NCBI GenBank assembly: GCA_016704485.1
Contig: JADJAA010000002.1
Span: 124,001 to 188,000 of the forward strand
Source of the DNA: Flavobacteriales bacterium
GTDB lineage: Bacteria > Bacteroidota > Bacteroidia > Flavobacteriales_F > PHOS-HE28
Reading direction: 5' to 3'
DNA length: 64,000 nucleotides
The notes under the pieces are model-generated. The model made no database searches, had not been told where the DNA came from, and saw nothing but the letters and a program-made list of their open reading frames with translations. Within the stretch, counting starts at the first letter, position 1. Each line of letters starts with the position of its first letter. Shown here one piece after another: positions 22,001 to 29,767 of the stretch. Both the position numbers and the translations under genes were made by a program.

Positions 22001-25000
22001 CCAGGTGTAAGTATCGCACGCTGTGATCGTAGTGGTGTTGCCGGTACTTGGTACAATGGTCAGTTCAAGGATCTCGGTATGGCATCCAACGGTGTTGGTA
22101 TAGGTGCCACTGGTGGTGTAAGCCTGTCCATCAATGCTCCAGGTGTAAGTATCGCACGCTGTGATCGTAGTGGTGTTGCCGGTACTTGGTACAATGGTCA
22201 GTTCAAGGATCTCGGTATGGCATCCAACGGTGTTGGTATAGGTGCCACTGGTGGTGTAAGCCTGTCCATCAATGCTCCAGGTGTAAGTATCGCACGCTGT
22301 GATAGTAGTGGTGCTGCTGGTGCTTGGAGTGATGGTCAGTTCAAGGACCTCGGTATGGCATCCAACGGTGTTTGAGTAGGTGCCGCTGGTGGTGTATGCC
22401 TGTCCATCGACGCTCCAGGTGTAGCTGTCGCACTCACTCACCGTTGTGGTGTTGCTGGTAGTTGGAATTTCCGTAACTTCAAAGTCCGCACTTCTTGCTT
22501 GACATTCATTTGCAGTAACAACAACATAGTATATCCCGGAGGCCCATACAGTAAAAGTCTGTGAGGTTTCTCCAAATTGGTTCCAAGAATTACCGAGCAC
22601 ACTGCTACTTGTCAGCATTGTTGATGAGCCAGTGCAGAACGTATTCGGTCCACTGATCGTTGGCGTATTTGGAAGAGGTCTCTCTGTGATCACCTTATCA
22701 GCGCTTGTTGTCGAGCATCCATTCGTGGTAACGGTTACGGAATAGGTTCCTGCTGCATTCACCGTTATGCTCTGTGTGGTTTCGTTTCCAGGACTCCATA
22801 CGTTGCCTGTAACGCTGCTACTGGTCAGGGTTATGCTGGATCCTGCACAAAAAAAGGTTGGTCCGGTAATGGTCGGCGTCACTGGGTTCGCTATTTCGGT
22901 GACGGATACCATTGCACTTTGATCTCCGCACGGTGCTGTTCCGGATACGGTGTATAGGTAATCTCCCGGTATCATGGTTGCCGGATCATATCGGCCGTTT
23001 ATTACTACGCTTGGTCCGGACCAACTACCTCCGGCCTGAGGGCTACCACCTAAGTGATCGAATAGTGATACATCCGATGAGCTAGCACAGATGGAGAGCG
23101 TGCCATTGGTTCCTGGGTCAGGGCTAGAGATCACCTCGATGATGAATGATTCCTGCACCGCACAACCTCCCGAAATGAATTCATAGCGCAGTGGATGTAG
23201 TCCAGGGGTAGCATTGCTCGGATCAAATAGACCTGTAGTGGGATCAATGGTACCTGCTTGGGTCGCGTCGGAAAAGACTCCGCCGATCGGACTAGCAGTA
23301 ATAGGGGATATGGCGAAAGCATTCGTACAGATGGTTGCGACGTCATAGACCAGATCCACTGTCGCCGGGATCACGTTGACCTGAAAATCACAAGTTGCAG
23401 TTAGTACACCAATGGTAGCGGTTGCGGTAACAGTGGTTGATGCAATGTTGAATACACTACCCGGAGCATGGCTGTATGCAATACTTACACTTCCTCCACA
23501 ATTATCAATTGCTGTTGCATTGAACGTGGCAATAGCCGTGCAATCTCCAGGGGGGGCAATGACATTCACTGTGCTCGGACAAGTGATCACGGGTGCAATG
23601 CTGTCACGGATCCAGACTAAAATGTCATGATCGATCTGGTTGCCATGGAGGTCGTTGATCTCCATGGTCATTTGGATCACTGTGTCCTGTGTGAAAATGG
23701 TACCCGCCAATGGCAACATGTTATTCGTCCATGTGCTGCAATCGCTGACAGTAACAGAGTCACGCAGATCGGGGAACGCAAGCTGACAGTTGGCATCAAG
23801 GAAATATTCGATATTGTCGTATAGCGAAGAAGATATGGTAGGTGGGTCAACGTCAAGCACCGTTATCGAATGTGTGCATGAGTTGACATTGCCATTAATA
23901 TCTACCGCAGACCAGCCAATAGTATAGGGTGAACCGGGCATGACCAACGTATCACCTGCGATCGGTCCTGAGGTCTGCCAAATGGAATCGATGGAACAGT
24001 TACCCGTGGCGATAGCCATTGCAACCGGCATGAGTACATTACAGTATGTGGCATCCATTATGAGTTCCACATCAATAGAACAGCTAATGGATGGAATTTC
24101 AAGATCCGTTACCGTGATAAGGAACGATTCCGATGTTGTGTTAGATCCATCGTCCGCGGTATATGTGACGACCGTGCTGCCGATAGGGAATACATCTCCA
24201 CTAACATGGTCAGCGACAAGTGCAGCGCTACAGTTGTCATTGGCCGTGGGTTCTACCCATGTTACCGTTGCGCCGCAACCATTGGGGTCGGTAGTCACAT
24301 CGATGTTATTCGGCATGTCAATGATAGCGGGATCCTGGTTGTCAGAAACCTCGACAGTGAAGGAACATTCTACCGTTGGGTTGATCCCATCCGATGCTGT
24401 GTACGTGACCATTGTTGTTCCGACAGGGAAGAAAGACCCGCTCGACACCGCTGGTGGAACGCTCAGGACGAGCGTGCAATTGTCGGATGCCTCAGGAGGT
24501 GTGTAATTCACGATCGCACCGCATGATCCAATGTCGGATGTTGCCGTTATGGTTCCTGGGCAATAGGTGAATGTCGGTGAACTTGTGTCCTCTACGTGCA
24601 CATTGATACTACACGTGGCCGTATGCCCTGCAGCGTCAGTCGCAATGAATTGCACAGGCGTATCGCCTATTGGAAAAACACTTCCGCTCACGGGACCGGT
24701 TTGCGATAGCGTAACTGTGCAATTGTCAGAAAAGGTCGGAGAGTCGAATGTGACCAGTGCGCCGCACGTGTTGGCATCAGCACTTACGTTCATGTCAGTA
24801 GGGCAGTCCGTAAGCGTGGGTGCTTGGTTGTCTACAACAGTTACGGTGAATGTGCAAATGCTGAAATTTCCAGAGCTGTCCGTAGCGCGGAAACGCACGA
24901 GTGTTGTACCTACTGGGAACAGAGATCCAGAAGCCAGCCCCGCAGTACGTACTCTTACAATTGGTCCAGCACAGTTGTCCGTAGCAGCCGGGAAACCGTA

Positions 25001-28000
25001 GTTGTGCACTGCTCCGCATTGATCCGCGTCTGAGTTCAATACAACACTGTTTGGGCAATTCGTGAATGTTGGTTTTATCGTGTCGATCACCTGAACTGTG
25101 AACGAACAGGTCGTGCTGTTCGCATCGCTGTCAGTAACACGCCATAGTTGAACTGTTGTACCTAATGGGAACCCGGAACCACTCGTATATCCGCTACCGT
25201 CGATCTGCACTGGTTGACCGGCTGGCAGGGATTGGTCGTCGCTGACCAAGGGAGTGGCATACGTGAACATCAGTGAACAAGAAGCGGCTGTACTGTATAG
25301 GACCTCGTTCGAAGGACATGTGATGGTCGGTGCGTCGTTGCTGATCACGGTCACAGTGAACGTACACACTGAAGAATTACCGTTGACGTCGGTTGCCAAG
25401 TAGTCTATTGTATGATCACCGACTGTGAAGAATGATCCTGGTGCTTGACCTGTTGTTTGGACCAAGGATACGACACCGCAATTATCAGCTACGTTCGGAG
25501 CGATCCAGTTGACCGTAGTCCCGGTACTAGCGAGCGGCGCTTGAATTGAGATATTGCTCGGACATCCGCTGATCAAAGGTGCTTGTAGGTCTTGAACGGT
25601 CACATTGAATGTGCAACTCATCGTTCGGCTCGAGCTGTCTGTTGCCACATAGGTTACCTGAGTAGTTCCAACCGGGAAGAAGTCTCCGCTCGCAGGGCCT
25701 TGGGTACGGTCCACTCTGAACAAACAATTATCTGAGAATACAGGCACGGAATAGGAAACATTCGCCCCGCAACTACCTAGGTCCGTAGGCGTGCTGAAAC
25801 TGGTCAGACAATTGGTAACGGTAGGGTTCTGGTTGTCGACAACGGTGATCGTAAAAGAACAGGTGCTCGCATTTCCGGACTGATCAGTGAACGTGAATGT
25901 CCGCGTTGTAACCCCAACTCGGTACACGTTACCTAATCCAGGACCTGAACCAGCAGTGCCATCCACATTAGTGATGACACTCGTACTGAGGACCGCTCCG
26001 CAATTATCCGTAGCTGTAGGAGTTGCAAAGTTATAAGTAGCACTACACTGACCTGGAGCAGCATTCAGCGTGACATTCGTTGGGCAGCCGCTCATCACAG
26101 GAGCTGTATTATCCACAGCCGTGATGGTTACATTGCAAGACGTAGTGTTCCCTGCTGCATCGCTTGCCTTGACGATGACCACGTGGGTCCCTTTACTTAC
26201 GACCGTGCCCACTGCAGGCGATTGCGACCAGACCAAAGAAGTTGAGCAATTATCCGTGCCGACGGCATTCGGAATGAGGTCTGGGATGGATGCCTGACAA
26301 GTGGTGCCAACTACAATGGTCTGGGCCGGTGGGCAGGTTGTGATCACTGGGGGCACATTGTCATTGACCAGAACAGTGTATGTCGTACTTATCGCGGTTC
26401 CGCAATTCGTCACTCCTACGCGGACCCGATATTGTCTGGTCATTGTGAGGTTTGCGAAGGAAAGTGTATTCGTTGTGTTCGTTATGGTCGTGCTGGTCAC
26501 AAATCCGTCCGTACTACTGATCCATGCAAGAACGTCCCCAGAGTATCCGGACAGGGTGAGCGTTCCTGAGTTATTGCCGGGGCAATGTGGGCCCACGACT
26601 GATGAGCTGATCGTACCTCCGACGGGTGCGGCTTGGACGTTGATCGAATTAGTTGTGGCCGTTGCACACGGAGCTGTTCCGACCGTGTAGGTAATGTCCA
26701 TTGGCCCGGACAGCCCCGTAGGGTTGAAGGTGTTTCCGGTAACCCCGGTCCCGGACCACGTGCCACTGAGGTCATTGCCGAATTCGTAGTACACTCCATC
26801 CACATAGAAAGTGCTGCTGCCTGAAGCCCTAGTGAGCCGCAAATAGCGAGCGGCGTTAGTGAGCTGGATAGTACTGTACACATCCGATGTGGATGAGGTG
26901 GTGAACGAGCTTTGGGCGTTGGTCGGAGGGTCGATGGTTCCGGCAAGTACCGTTGCTGTTGCAGCACCACCGGCGGACTTCCAAAGCATCCTAATGATCC
27001 CCCCAGCTGGTACGGTGACACCAAGATCCATAGTGACATAACTACCCACCGAATTGAACGTCGCATAACTACCGGTGACCATACCCTGGGCACCTGCAGG
27101 GCTAGAAACTGAACTATAACTGGTATATCCGATCGCCCCACCACTCTGGTAAGGTGTGAGCAGTGAATTGAGGTTCAAAGATGCCGAATTGGAACACATC
27201 GTTGCTGGGGCGGTCCATACCGTTTGGTCGTATGCTGCTGGCGCAGAGAATGAACTTTTTAGCACGAATCCATTCGGATCGTCAGGAGCTCCTGATAGCG
27301 AGGCCGCACCGACTGATAGGTTTTGTTGATAGTATCCTCCTAGGGCTATATCACCTTGCTGATCTGCTGTGATACAAACGCCTGCTGCATCCCTGGAACT
27401 GACCAGGCCAGCGATCCCAATGCACGCACTCGTAGGGCGGAAACTTGCAACGTATGGCTGTAGCTTACTTGACGTGGAAGTAACAGTTTGGTTCCCGATG
27501 GTAAGGTCGTTCTTGTACGTTCCCGACACATGAATAATTCCGTTCTGACCGATCGCGATATCTCTGCCGCCGATGGTATGTGTGTCAGCTGTTGTTGTAC
27601 CGGTGGTTACCCATTCGAACTGACCATTCGCACGGGAGAGGCGGCCGAGGAAGAAAAGATCATGCGTGCCTGTGTTCACATTACCTACTCCTGGGAAACT
27701 GGTGGGCGCGTGTGTGCTCGATGTGAGATAGACCGCACCACAACCGGTAGCAAGGCTTGCTGGGCCTGCATATGAATCTTCACTTTCATTAACAGCAACG
27801 ATCCAGCTATGCGATCCTGTTGCCGTGAATGCACTCACCCTTAGATCCCAATTGTCCAACGCAGAAGAACTTACGAGGGTATTGCCGCTGGGGCCGTACC
27901 ATTTATGATCGGTATTCTTGGTTCTGAATGCCACATAAACCTGGTCTTCGTCAGTAGCAACACTGTGGGCTGATTCATCATCATTGGATCCTCCGGAGAC

Positions 28001-28690
28001 CAACCATTGTCCACTGCCGTTTAAACTGTATTTTACGAGAACGAGGTTGTATTTGCCAGTTGGTAGGCTATTGGATACTGATCCGTACGGAGTAGTGATG
28101 CGTCCTTTGATCGTACCCAGTACATAGACAGCATCATTGGACACAGCGATACTAGATGGGGTGTCGTCGTTTGGGCCTCCAACTTGAGAACACCAGCGCA
28201 GAGTACCATCTGATGCATAGGATGCAATGAACCAGTTGAGATCTCCGTTTCCGATCAGGACGCCGGATCCGGTCGCCGATAGTCCGTGGAGATCGATCGA
28301 ATTCTTATACCAACCGGTGACGTAGCTGTTTCCGTTAGCGTCCACAGCTATACCCGTGGCTTGGCTCGTTCCATTGCCGCTTGGAGTGAAGCTCCATGCT
28401 AGGGAGCCGCTCGTAGTGTATTTGATCAAGAATGCATCCTGCCCACCAGATACGGTACCTGCCGTACCTGTGATCGCCCCAGAGCTCTTGGTATATCCAG
28501 CAGCGTATATCGCACCCGAGGCATTGTCGTTAGCCACACCGGTCACTACATCTTCATTGTTGCCATTGATGCCTTGTGCCCACGCCCATGTATAGGACTG
28601 AGCAACAAGTACATGACCCGAAAGGACCAAGAACAGGACAAGGATCGCACCGCGACCGATCGCATGAATTTGTCTTGAATTGATGGGCAT
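16010..28690 (-). CDS. Giant repeat adhesin with HYR domains, 38 tandem repeats and T9SS type B sorting domain
   Basis: I choose the ATG at 28690 (4226 residues) because it precedes a normal signal peptide ending near LVAQS; an in-frame upstream start at 28729 would add 13 residues. Order: a propeller-like N-terminal region with SBBP-type repeats (to about 480), a lectin-like or Ig stretch, about twelve HYR domains (about 800-1770), a few Ig-like modules each starting near ITGPTFFC or ISGPNTFC, then 38 tandem 46-residue repeats (2081-3828). Further Ig-like modules and a gliding-associated C-terminal domain (AISPNGDGDNDLF, FNRWGLKVY) complete it. Each repeat has two cysteines that could form a disulfide. 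It heads the leftward operon and is probably a cell-surface adhesin exported by the T9SS with the PorP/SprF encoded next. The target is unknown. Confidence 0.93.
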   Translation of the reverse strand: MPINSRQIHAIGRGAILVLFLVLSGHVLVAQSYTWAWAQGINGNNEDVVTGVANDNASGAIYAAGYTKSSGAITGTAGTVSGGQDAFLIKYTTSGSLAWSFTPSGNGTSQATGIAVDANGNSYVTGWYKNSIDLHGLSATGSGVLIGNGDLNWFIASYASDGTLRWCSQVGGPNDDTPSSIAVSNDAVYVLGTIKGRITTPYGSVSNSLPTGKYNLVLVKYSLNGSGQWLVSGGSNDDESAHSVATDEDQVYVAFRTKNTDHKWYGPSGNTLVSSSALDNWDLRVSAFTATGSHSWIVAVNESEDSYAGPASLATGCGAVYLTSSTHAPTSFPGVGNVNTGTHDLFFLGRLSRANGQFEWVTTGTTTADTHTIGGRDIAIGQNGIIHVSGTYKNDLTIGNQTVTSTSSKLQPYVASFRPTSACIGIAGLVSSRDAAGVCITADQQGDIALGGYYQQNLSVGAASLSGAPDDPNGFVLKSSFSAPAAYDQTVWTAPATMCSNSASLNLNSLLTPYQSGGAIGYTSYSSVSSPAGAQGMVTGSYATFNSVGSYVTMDLGVTVPAGGIIRMLWKSAGGAATATVLAGTIDPPTNAQSSFTTSSTSDVYSTIQLTNAARYLRLTRASGSSTFYVDGVYYEFGNDLSGTWSGTGVTGNTFNPTGLSGPMDITYTVGTAPCATATTNSINVQAAPVGGTISSSVVGPHCPGNNSGTLTLSGYSGDVLAWISSTDGFVTSTTITNTTNTLSFANLTMTRQYRVRVGVTNCGTAISTTYTVLVNDNVPPVITTCPPAQTIVVGTTCQASIPDLIPNAVGTDNCSTSLVWSQSPAVGTVVSKGTHVVIVKASDAAGNTTSCNVTITAVDNTAPVMSGCPTNVTLNAAPGQCSATYNFATPTATDNCGAVLSTSVITNVDGTAGSGPGLGNVYRVGVTTRTFTFTDQSGNASTCSFTITVVDNQNPTVTNCLTSFSTPTDLGSCGANVSYSVPVFSDNCLFRVDRTQGPASGDFFPVGTTQVTYVATDSSSRTMSCTFNVTVQDLQAPLISGCPSNISIQAPLASTGTTVNWIAPNVADNCGVVSLVQTTGQAPGSFFTVGDHTIDYLATDVNGNSSVCTFTVTVISNDAPTITCPSNEVLYSTAASCSLMFTYATPLVSDDQSLPAGQPVQIDGSGYTSGSGFPLGTTVQLWRVTDSDANSTTCSFTVQVIDTIKPTFTNCPNSVVLNSDADQCGAVHNYGFPAATDNCAGPIVRVRTAGLASGSLFPVGTTLVRFRATDSSGNFSICTFTVTVVDNQAPTLTDCPTDMNVSADANTCGALVTFDSPTFSDNCTVTLSQTGPVSGSVFPIGDTPVQFIATDAAGHTATCSINVHVEDTSSPTFTYCPGTITATSDIGSCGAIVNYTPPEASDNCTLVLSVPPAVSSGSFFPVGTTMVTYTASDGINPTVECSFTVEVSDNQDPAIIDMPNNIDVTTDPNGCGATVTWVEPTANDNCSAALVADHVSGDVFPIGSTVVTYTADDGSNTTSESFLITVTDLEIPSISCSIDVELIMDATYCNVLMPVAMAIATGNCSIDSIWQTSGPIAGDTLVMPGSPYTIGWSAVDINGNVNSCTHSITVLDVDPPTISSSLYDNIEYFLDANCQLAFPDLRDSVTVSDCSTWTNNMLPLAGTIFTQDTVIQMTMEINDLHGNQIDHDILVWIRDSIAPVITCPSTVNVIAPPGDCTAIATFNATAIDNCGGSVSIAYSHAPGSVFNIASTTVTATATIGVLTATCDFQVNVIPATVDLVYDVATICTNAFAISPITASPIGGVFSDATQAGTIDPTTGLFDPSNATPGLHPLRYEFISGGCAVQESFIIEVISSPDPGTNGTLSICASSSDVSLFDHLGGSPQAGGSWSGPSVVINGRYDPATMIPGDYLYTVSGTAPCGDQSAMVSVTEIANPVTPTITGPTFFCAGSSITLTSSSVTGNVWSPGNETTQSITVNAAGTYSVTVTTNGCSTTSADKVITERPLPNTPTISGPNTFCTGSSTMLTSSSVLGNSWNQFGETSQTFTVWASGIYYVVVTANECQARSADFEVTEIPTTSNTTTVSECDSYTWSVDGQAYTTSGTYSNTVGCHTEVLELTITPSTSSTTTITACDTYTWSIDGQAYTTSGTYTNTVGCHTEILELTIVPSTGNTTTITACDTYTWSIDGQAYTTSGTYTNTVGCHTEILELTIVPSTGNTTTITACDTYTWSIDGQAYTTSGTYTNTVGCHTEVLELTITPSTNNTTTVSECDSYTWAENGQVYTASGTYSNTVGCDTEVLELTITPSTSNTTTITACDTYTWSIDGQAYTTSGTYTNTVGCHTEILELAITPSTNNTTTVSECDSYTWAENGQVYTASGTYSNTVGCDTEVLELTITPSTSSTTTITACDTYTWSVDGLAYTTSGTYTNTVGCHTEILELTIVPSTGNTTTITACDTYTWSVDGLAYTTTGTYSNTAGCHTEILELTITPSTSNTTTVSECDSYTWSVDGQAYTTSGTYSNTVGCHTEILELTIVPSTGNTTTITACDTYTWSIDGQAYTTSGTYTNTVGCHTEILELTIVPSTGNTTTITACDTYTWSVDGLAYTTSGTYTNTVGCHTEILELTIVPSTGNTTTITACDTYTWSIDGQAYTTSGTYTNTVGCHTEILELAITPSTNNTTTVSECDSYTWAENGQVYTASGTYSNTVGCDTEVLVLTITPSTSNTTTITACDTYTWSIDGQAYTTSGTYTNTVGCHTEILELTIVPSTGNTTTITACDTYTWSVDGLAYTTSGTYTNTVGCHTEILELTITPSTSNTTTVSECDSYTWAENGQVYTASGTYSNTVGCDTEVLILTITPSTNNTTTVSECDSYTWPENGTTYTASGTYTSVTGCATETLVLTIGSSTNNTTNVSECDSYIWPENGTTYTASGTYTSVTGCATETLVLTIGSSTNNTTNVSECDSYIWPENGTTYTASGTYTSVTGCATETLVLTIGSSTNNTTNVSECDSYIWPENGTTYTASGTYTSVTGCATETLVLTIGSSTNNTTNVSECDSYIWPENGTTYTASGNYTSVSGCATETLVLTITPSTNNTTTVSECDSYTWPENGTTYTQSGTYTSVTGCAMETLVLTIGSSTNNTTNVSECDSYTWPENGTTYTASGTYTSVTGCATETLVLTITPSTSNTTTVSECDSYTWPENGTIYTQSGTYTNVSGCTIETLVLTITPSTNNTTTESACDSFTWSINGTTYTQSGIYTSVNDCATETLVLTITPSTSNTTTVSECDSYTWAENGQVYTASGTYSNTVGCDTEVLILTITPSTNNTTTVSECDSYIWAENGTIYTQSGTYTNVSGCTIETLVLTITPSTNNTTTESACDSFTWSINGTTYTQSGTYTSVNDCATETLVLTITPSTSNTTTVSECDSYTWAENGQVYTASGTYSNTVGCDTEVLILTITPSTNNTTTVSECDSYIWAENGTIYTQSGTYTNVSGCTIETLVLTITPSTNNTTTESACDSFTWSINGTTYTQSGIYTSVNDCATETLVLTITPSTSNTTTVSECDSYTWAENGQVYTASGTYSNTVGCDTEVLILTITPSTNNTTTVSECDSYIWAENGTIYTQSGTYTNVSGCTIETLVLTITPSTNNTTTESACDSFTWSINGTTYTQSGIYTSVNDCATETLVLTITPSTSNTTTVSECDSYTWAENGQVYTASGTYSNTVGCDTEVLILTITPSTNNTTTVSECDSYIWAENGTIYTQSGTYTNVSGCTIETLVLTITPSTNNTTTESACDSFTWSINGTTYTQSGTYTSVNDCATETLVLTVTTQATAEFNYAQSIYCFGEMPPTPSTVSTGTFSSIESGLIIDPTTGEINIQGSTPGTYQVLHTTDGICNDIDTATITIIRQLNASWTLPLSVCQGAAAITLQSYVTGDANGTWSGSGMNGAEFNPTASGTHELTYTVEEQGCSASSTLEYIVLGIVQANAGPDSAVCGNSYQLDANNSSFGHWIVPSNISASSATSPNAVIITSQSGTYALIWSMDNGSCSDTDTINITFMDPGTSIWVDAGPDQNLEVLDHTEVNGQGTSGATFEWSVLSGAGYIHTPNSNNSPITDLGVGDNVFILTASIGICATMQDTLVIHVDDLFIPQAISPNGDGDNDLFVVTGMEAYPNSSFTVFNRWGLKVYENNDYANEWDGRSRNGMELPNDTYFYVLNLSNDKAYNGFVIIKR
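17207..19280 (-). repeat. Five copies of a 414-bp higher-order repeat
   Basis: Three successive 138-bp units (SACDSFTW, then SECDSYIW, then SECDSYTW types, in plus-strand order) recur as a block. The marker string CGCAATCGTT starts at 17251, 17665, 18079, 18493 and 18907, always 414 bases apart. The blocks are almost identical. One visible variable base gives Thr or Ile in SG(T/I)Y: copies 1 and 4 carry Thr and copies 2, 3 and 5 carry Ile. Confidence 0.9.
17207..22450 (-). repeat. 38 tandem 138-bp repeats in the giant adhesin gene
   Basis: The unit is 138 bases, or 46 residues, with the pattern TTTxxxCDSYTWxxxGxxY, then SGTY, GCxTE and PST. The array of 38 units is exactly 5244 bases. At least three unit types exist: units with SxDG and GCHTE, units with PENG and GCATE, and units with AENG or SING. 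Four neighbouring copies at about 19.59-20.04 kb are nearly identical at the DNA level, and the first five-fold block is organised in three-unit repeats. The period is a multiple of three, so copy-number change keeps the frame. Confidence 0.95.
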
Positions 28691-28711
28691 TCGTTGACTT
28701 TTTAGCTCAAA

Positions 28712-28728
28712 TGGGCGAAATGCGCCCA
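28712..28728. promoter_or_regulatory. Inverted repeat upstream of the giant adhesin start
   Basis: The arms TGGGCG and CGCCCA are separated by a five-base loop and lie 22 bases upstream of the adhesin ATG at 28690. This is in the expected leader or promoter region of the leftward operon. It could form an RNA hairpin in the leader or be an operator. No clear promoter box was found next to it. Confidence 0.4.
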
Positions 28729-28800
28729 ATGTGAACTATCGCTTTTAACGGACGAACGGCCAAATGGTTTCGACGAAATGATACATTCCCCCTTTCGCGT

Positions 28801-28822
28801 GCGTTACTTTATCGGGTAACGC
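28801..28822. promoter_or_regulatory. Inverted repeat upstream of the ECF sigma gene
   Basis: The perfect seven-base arms GCGTTAC and GTAACGC are separated by eight bases and end 25 bases before the sigma ATG. The sequence TACTTTAT inside it resembles a Bacteroidota -7 box (TAnnTTTG) with its last base off. It may be an operator or a leader hairpin. The AGGAG at 28829-28833 is too far from the ATG to be a normal ribosome binding site. Confidence 0.35.
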
Positions 28823-28847
28823 GCATTCAGGAGTTCAACCCGAGTAA

Positions 28848-29384
28848 ATGGATCCCCAACATGAGATCGCAGAAATACAGGCCGCGCAAGGGGATAGTCG
28901 ACGATTTACGCCGTTATATCAGCGTTATTTCAGTGATATCTTCCGATTCATTCTCCGGCGAGCCACGGATCATGAACTCACTGCAGACCTTACCCAGCAG
29001 ACTTTTCTCAAGGCGATGCTCGCATTACCGAAGTACGAAGCCCGCGGGACGCCATTTCGCGCATGGCTCTATCGGATAGCGCTAAATGAATTACGCATGC
29101 ATTGGCGGAAGCGGAAGGAAGTGGTCGTCAACATCAGTTTTCTCGAGGCAAAAGGCCTCTCGGATGTGGTCGGTCTTCCTAGTGAGGATGAGCGGATGCA
29201 ACCCTTGGCTTTAGCGCTGGGTAGACTGAATGCTGAGAAGGCGCGACTGATCGAACTACGCTTTATGGACGGACTGAGTTTTGCAGAAATGGGTGATGTG
29301 CTCGGTATTGGTGAGGATGCAGCTAAGATGCGCACTCATCGTGTATTGACCACATTACGAACGTACCTTGTTCAACGCGCATGA
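28848..29384 (+). CDS. ECF-type RNA polymerase sigma factor
   Basis: The 178-residue protein has the two domains of an ECF sigma factor. Region 2 (about 20-90) includes DLTQQTFLKAM and FRAWLYRIALNELR; region 4 (about 120-175) includes LRFMDGLSFAEMGDVLGIG and KMRTHR of the DNA-binding helix-turn-helix. There is no N-terminal extension. The gene is divergent from the giant adhesin operon with 157 bases between starts, and its stop overlaps the next start as ATGA. The adjacent membrane protein is the obvious candidate for its control. No classical FecR or zinc-type anti-sigma factor is nearby. The regulon is unknown; the adhesin operon is a guess from position. Confidence 0.92.
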   Translation: MDPQHEIAEIQAAQGDSRRFTPLYQRYFSDIFRFILRRATDHELTADLTQQTFLKAMLALPKYEARGTPFRAWLYRIALNELRMHWRKRKEVVVNISFLEAKGLSDVVGLPSEDERMQPLALALGRLNAEKARLIELRFMDGLSFAEMGDVLGIGEDAAKMRTHRVLTTLRTYLVQRA

Positions 29385-29650
29385 AGCAGCGCTATCACAT
29401 ATCACCTAAGGGCCATAAGGAGCCGACTGAAGCTGAGATCGCAAAATATCGCGACCCCAAGAAATTGATCCATAACTATCAAAAGGCGCAGCAACTGCTG
29501 CATAAGAAGCCGATCTATAAGGACCCGAAGGCGTTCTTGGTATTACTGGTGATCGTAATGTTAGCCTATATTCTAAGCGAACGAGCGAACGACTCAGAGC
29601 AGAGTGAAGATTCTGATACAACCGAGCAATTTGAAACGGATACCGATTAA
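29381..29650 (+). CDS. Small single-pass membrane protein coupled to the sigma factor
   Basis: The 89-residue protein starts inside the sigma stop codon (ATGA overlap). Residues 1-49 are rich in Lys and His and contain HNYQKAQQLL and KKPIYKDPKAF. A single hydrophobic helix (about 50-65, AFLVLLVIVMLAYIL) follows, then an acidic tail of about 24 residues. By the positive-inside rule the basic N-terminus should be cytoplasmic and the acidic tail periplasmic. I do not recognise a family. Coupling to an ECF sigma factor suggests a membrane anchor or anti-sigma-like partner, but that is inference. A decayed copy lies at about 34.2 kb. Confidence 0.75.
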   Translation: MKQRYHISPKGHKEPTEAEIAKYRDPKKLIHNYQKAQQLLHKKPIYKDPKAFLVLLVIVMLAYILSERANDSEQSEDSDTTEQFETDTD

Positions 29651-29661
29651 GACCATGATCC

Positions 29662-29682
29662 GGACATTCCTTGCGAAAGTCC
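29662..29682. terminator. Hairpin between convergent genes
   Basis: Eight-base arms GGACATTC and GAAAGTCC, with one A-A mismatch and a five-base loop, lie 12 bases after the stop of the small membrane protein. No T-run follows, so a role as a terminator is uncertain. A second short hairpin (CTGGG and CCCAG) is at 29695-29713. Confidence 0.3.
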
Positions 29683-29767
29683 AATAGGTGATCCCTGGGC
29701 CATAGTATCCCAGTATTGACCAACACAAGTGGCTTTCCTGGATAAGTTCCCTATGGTATCAGTACCT

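Noticed and set aside
17282..22375. A 1697-codon open frame on the plus strand, antisense to the giant adhesin repeats
   Set aside because: It has no signal or known domain and simply mirrors the repeat array. The 138-base period is a multiple of three, so one stop-free antisense unit stays open through all copies. The sense frame has signal peptide, domains and sorting signal.
17207..22450. Possible CRISPR array
   Set aside because: The units are 138 bases, adjacent with no unique spacers, and are read through as protein.
23940..26690. Plus-strand open frames of 120 to 190 codons inside the HYR region
   Set aside because: They lie antisense to a continuous coding frame with clear HYR domains and show only Val/Ser/Thr-rich composition expected of a shadow frame.
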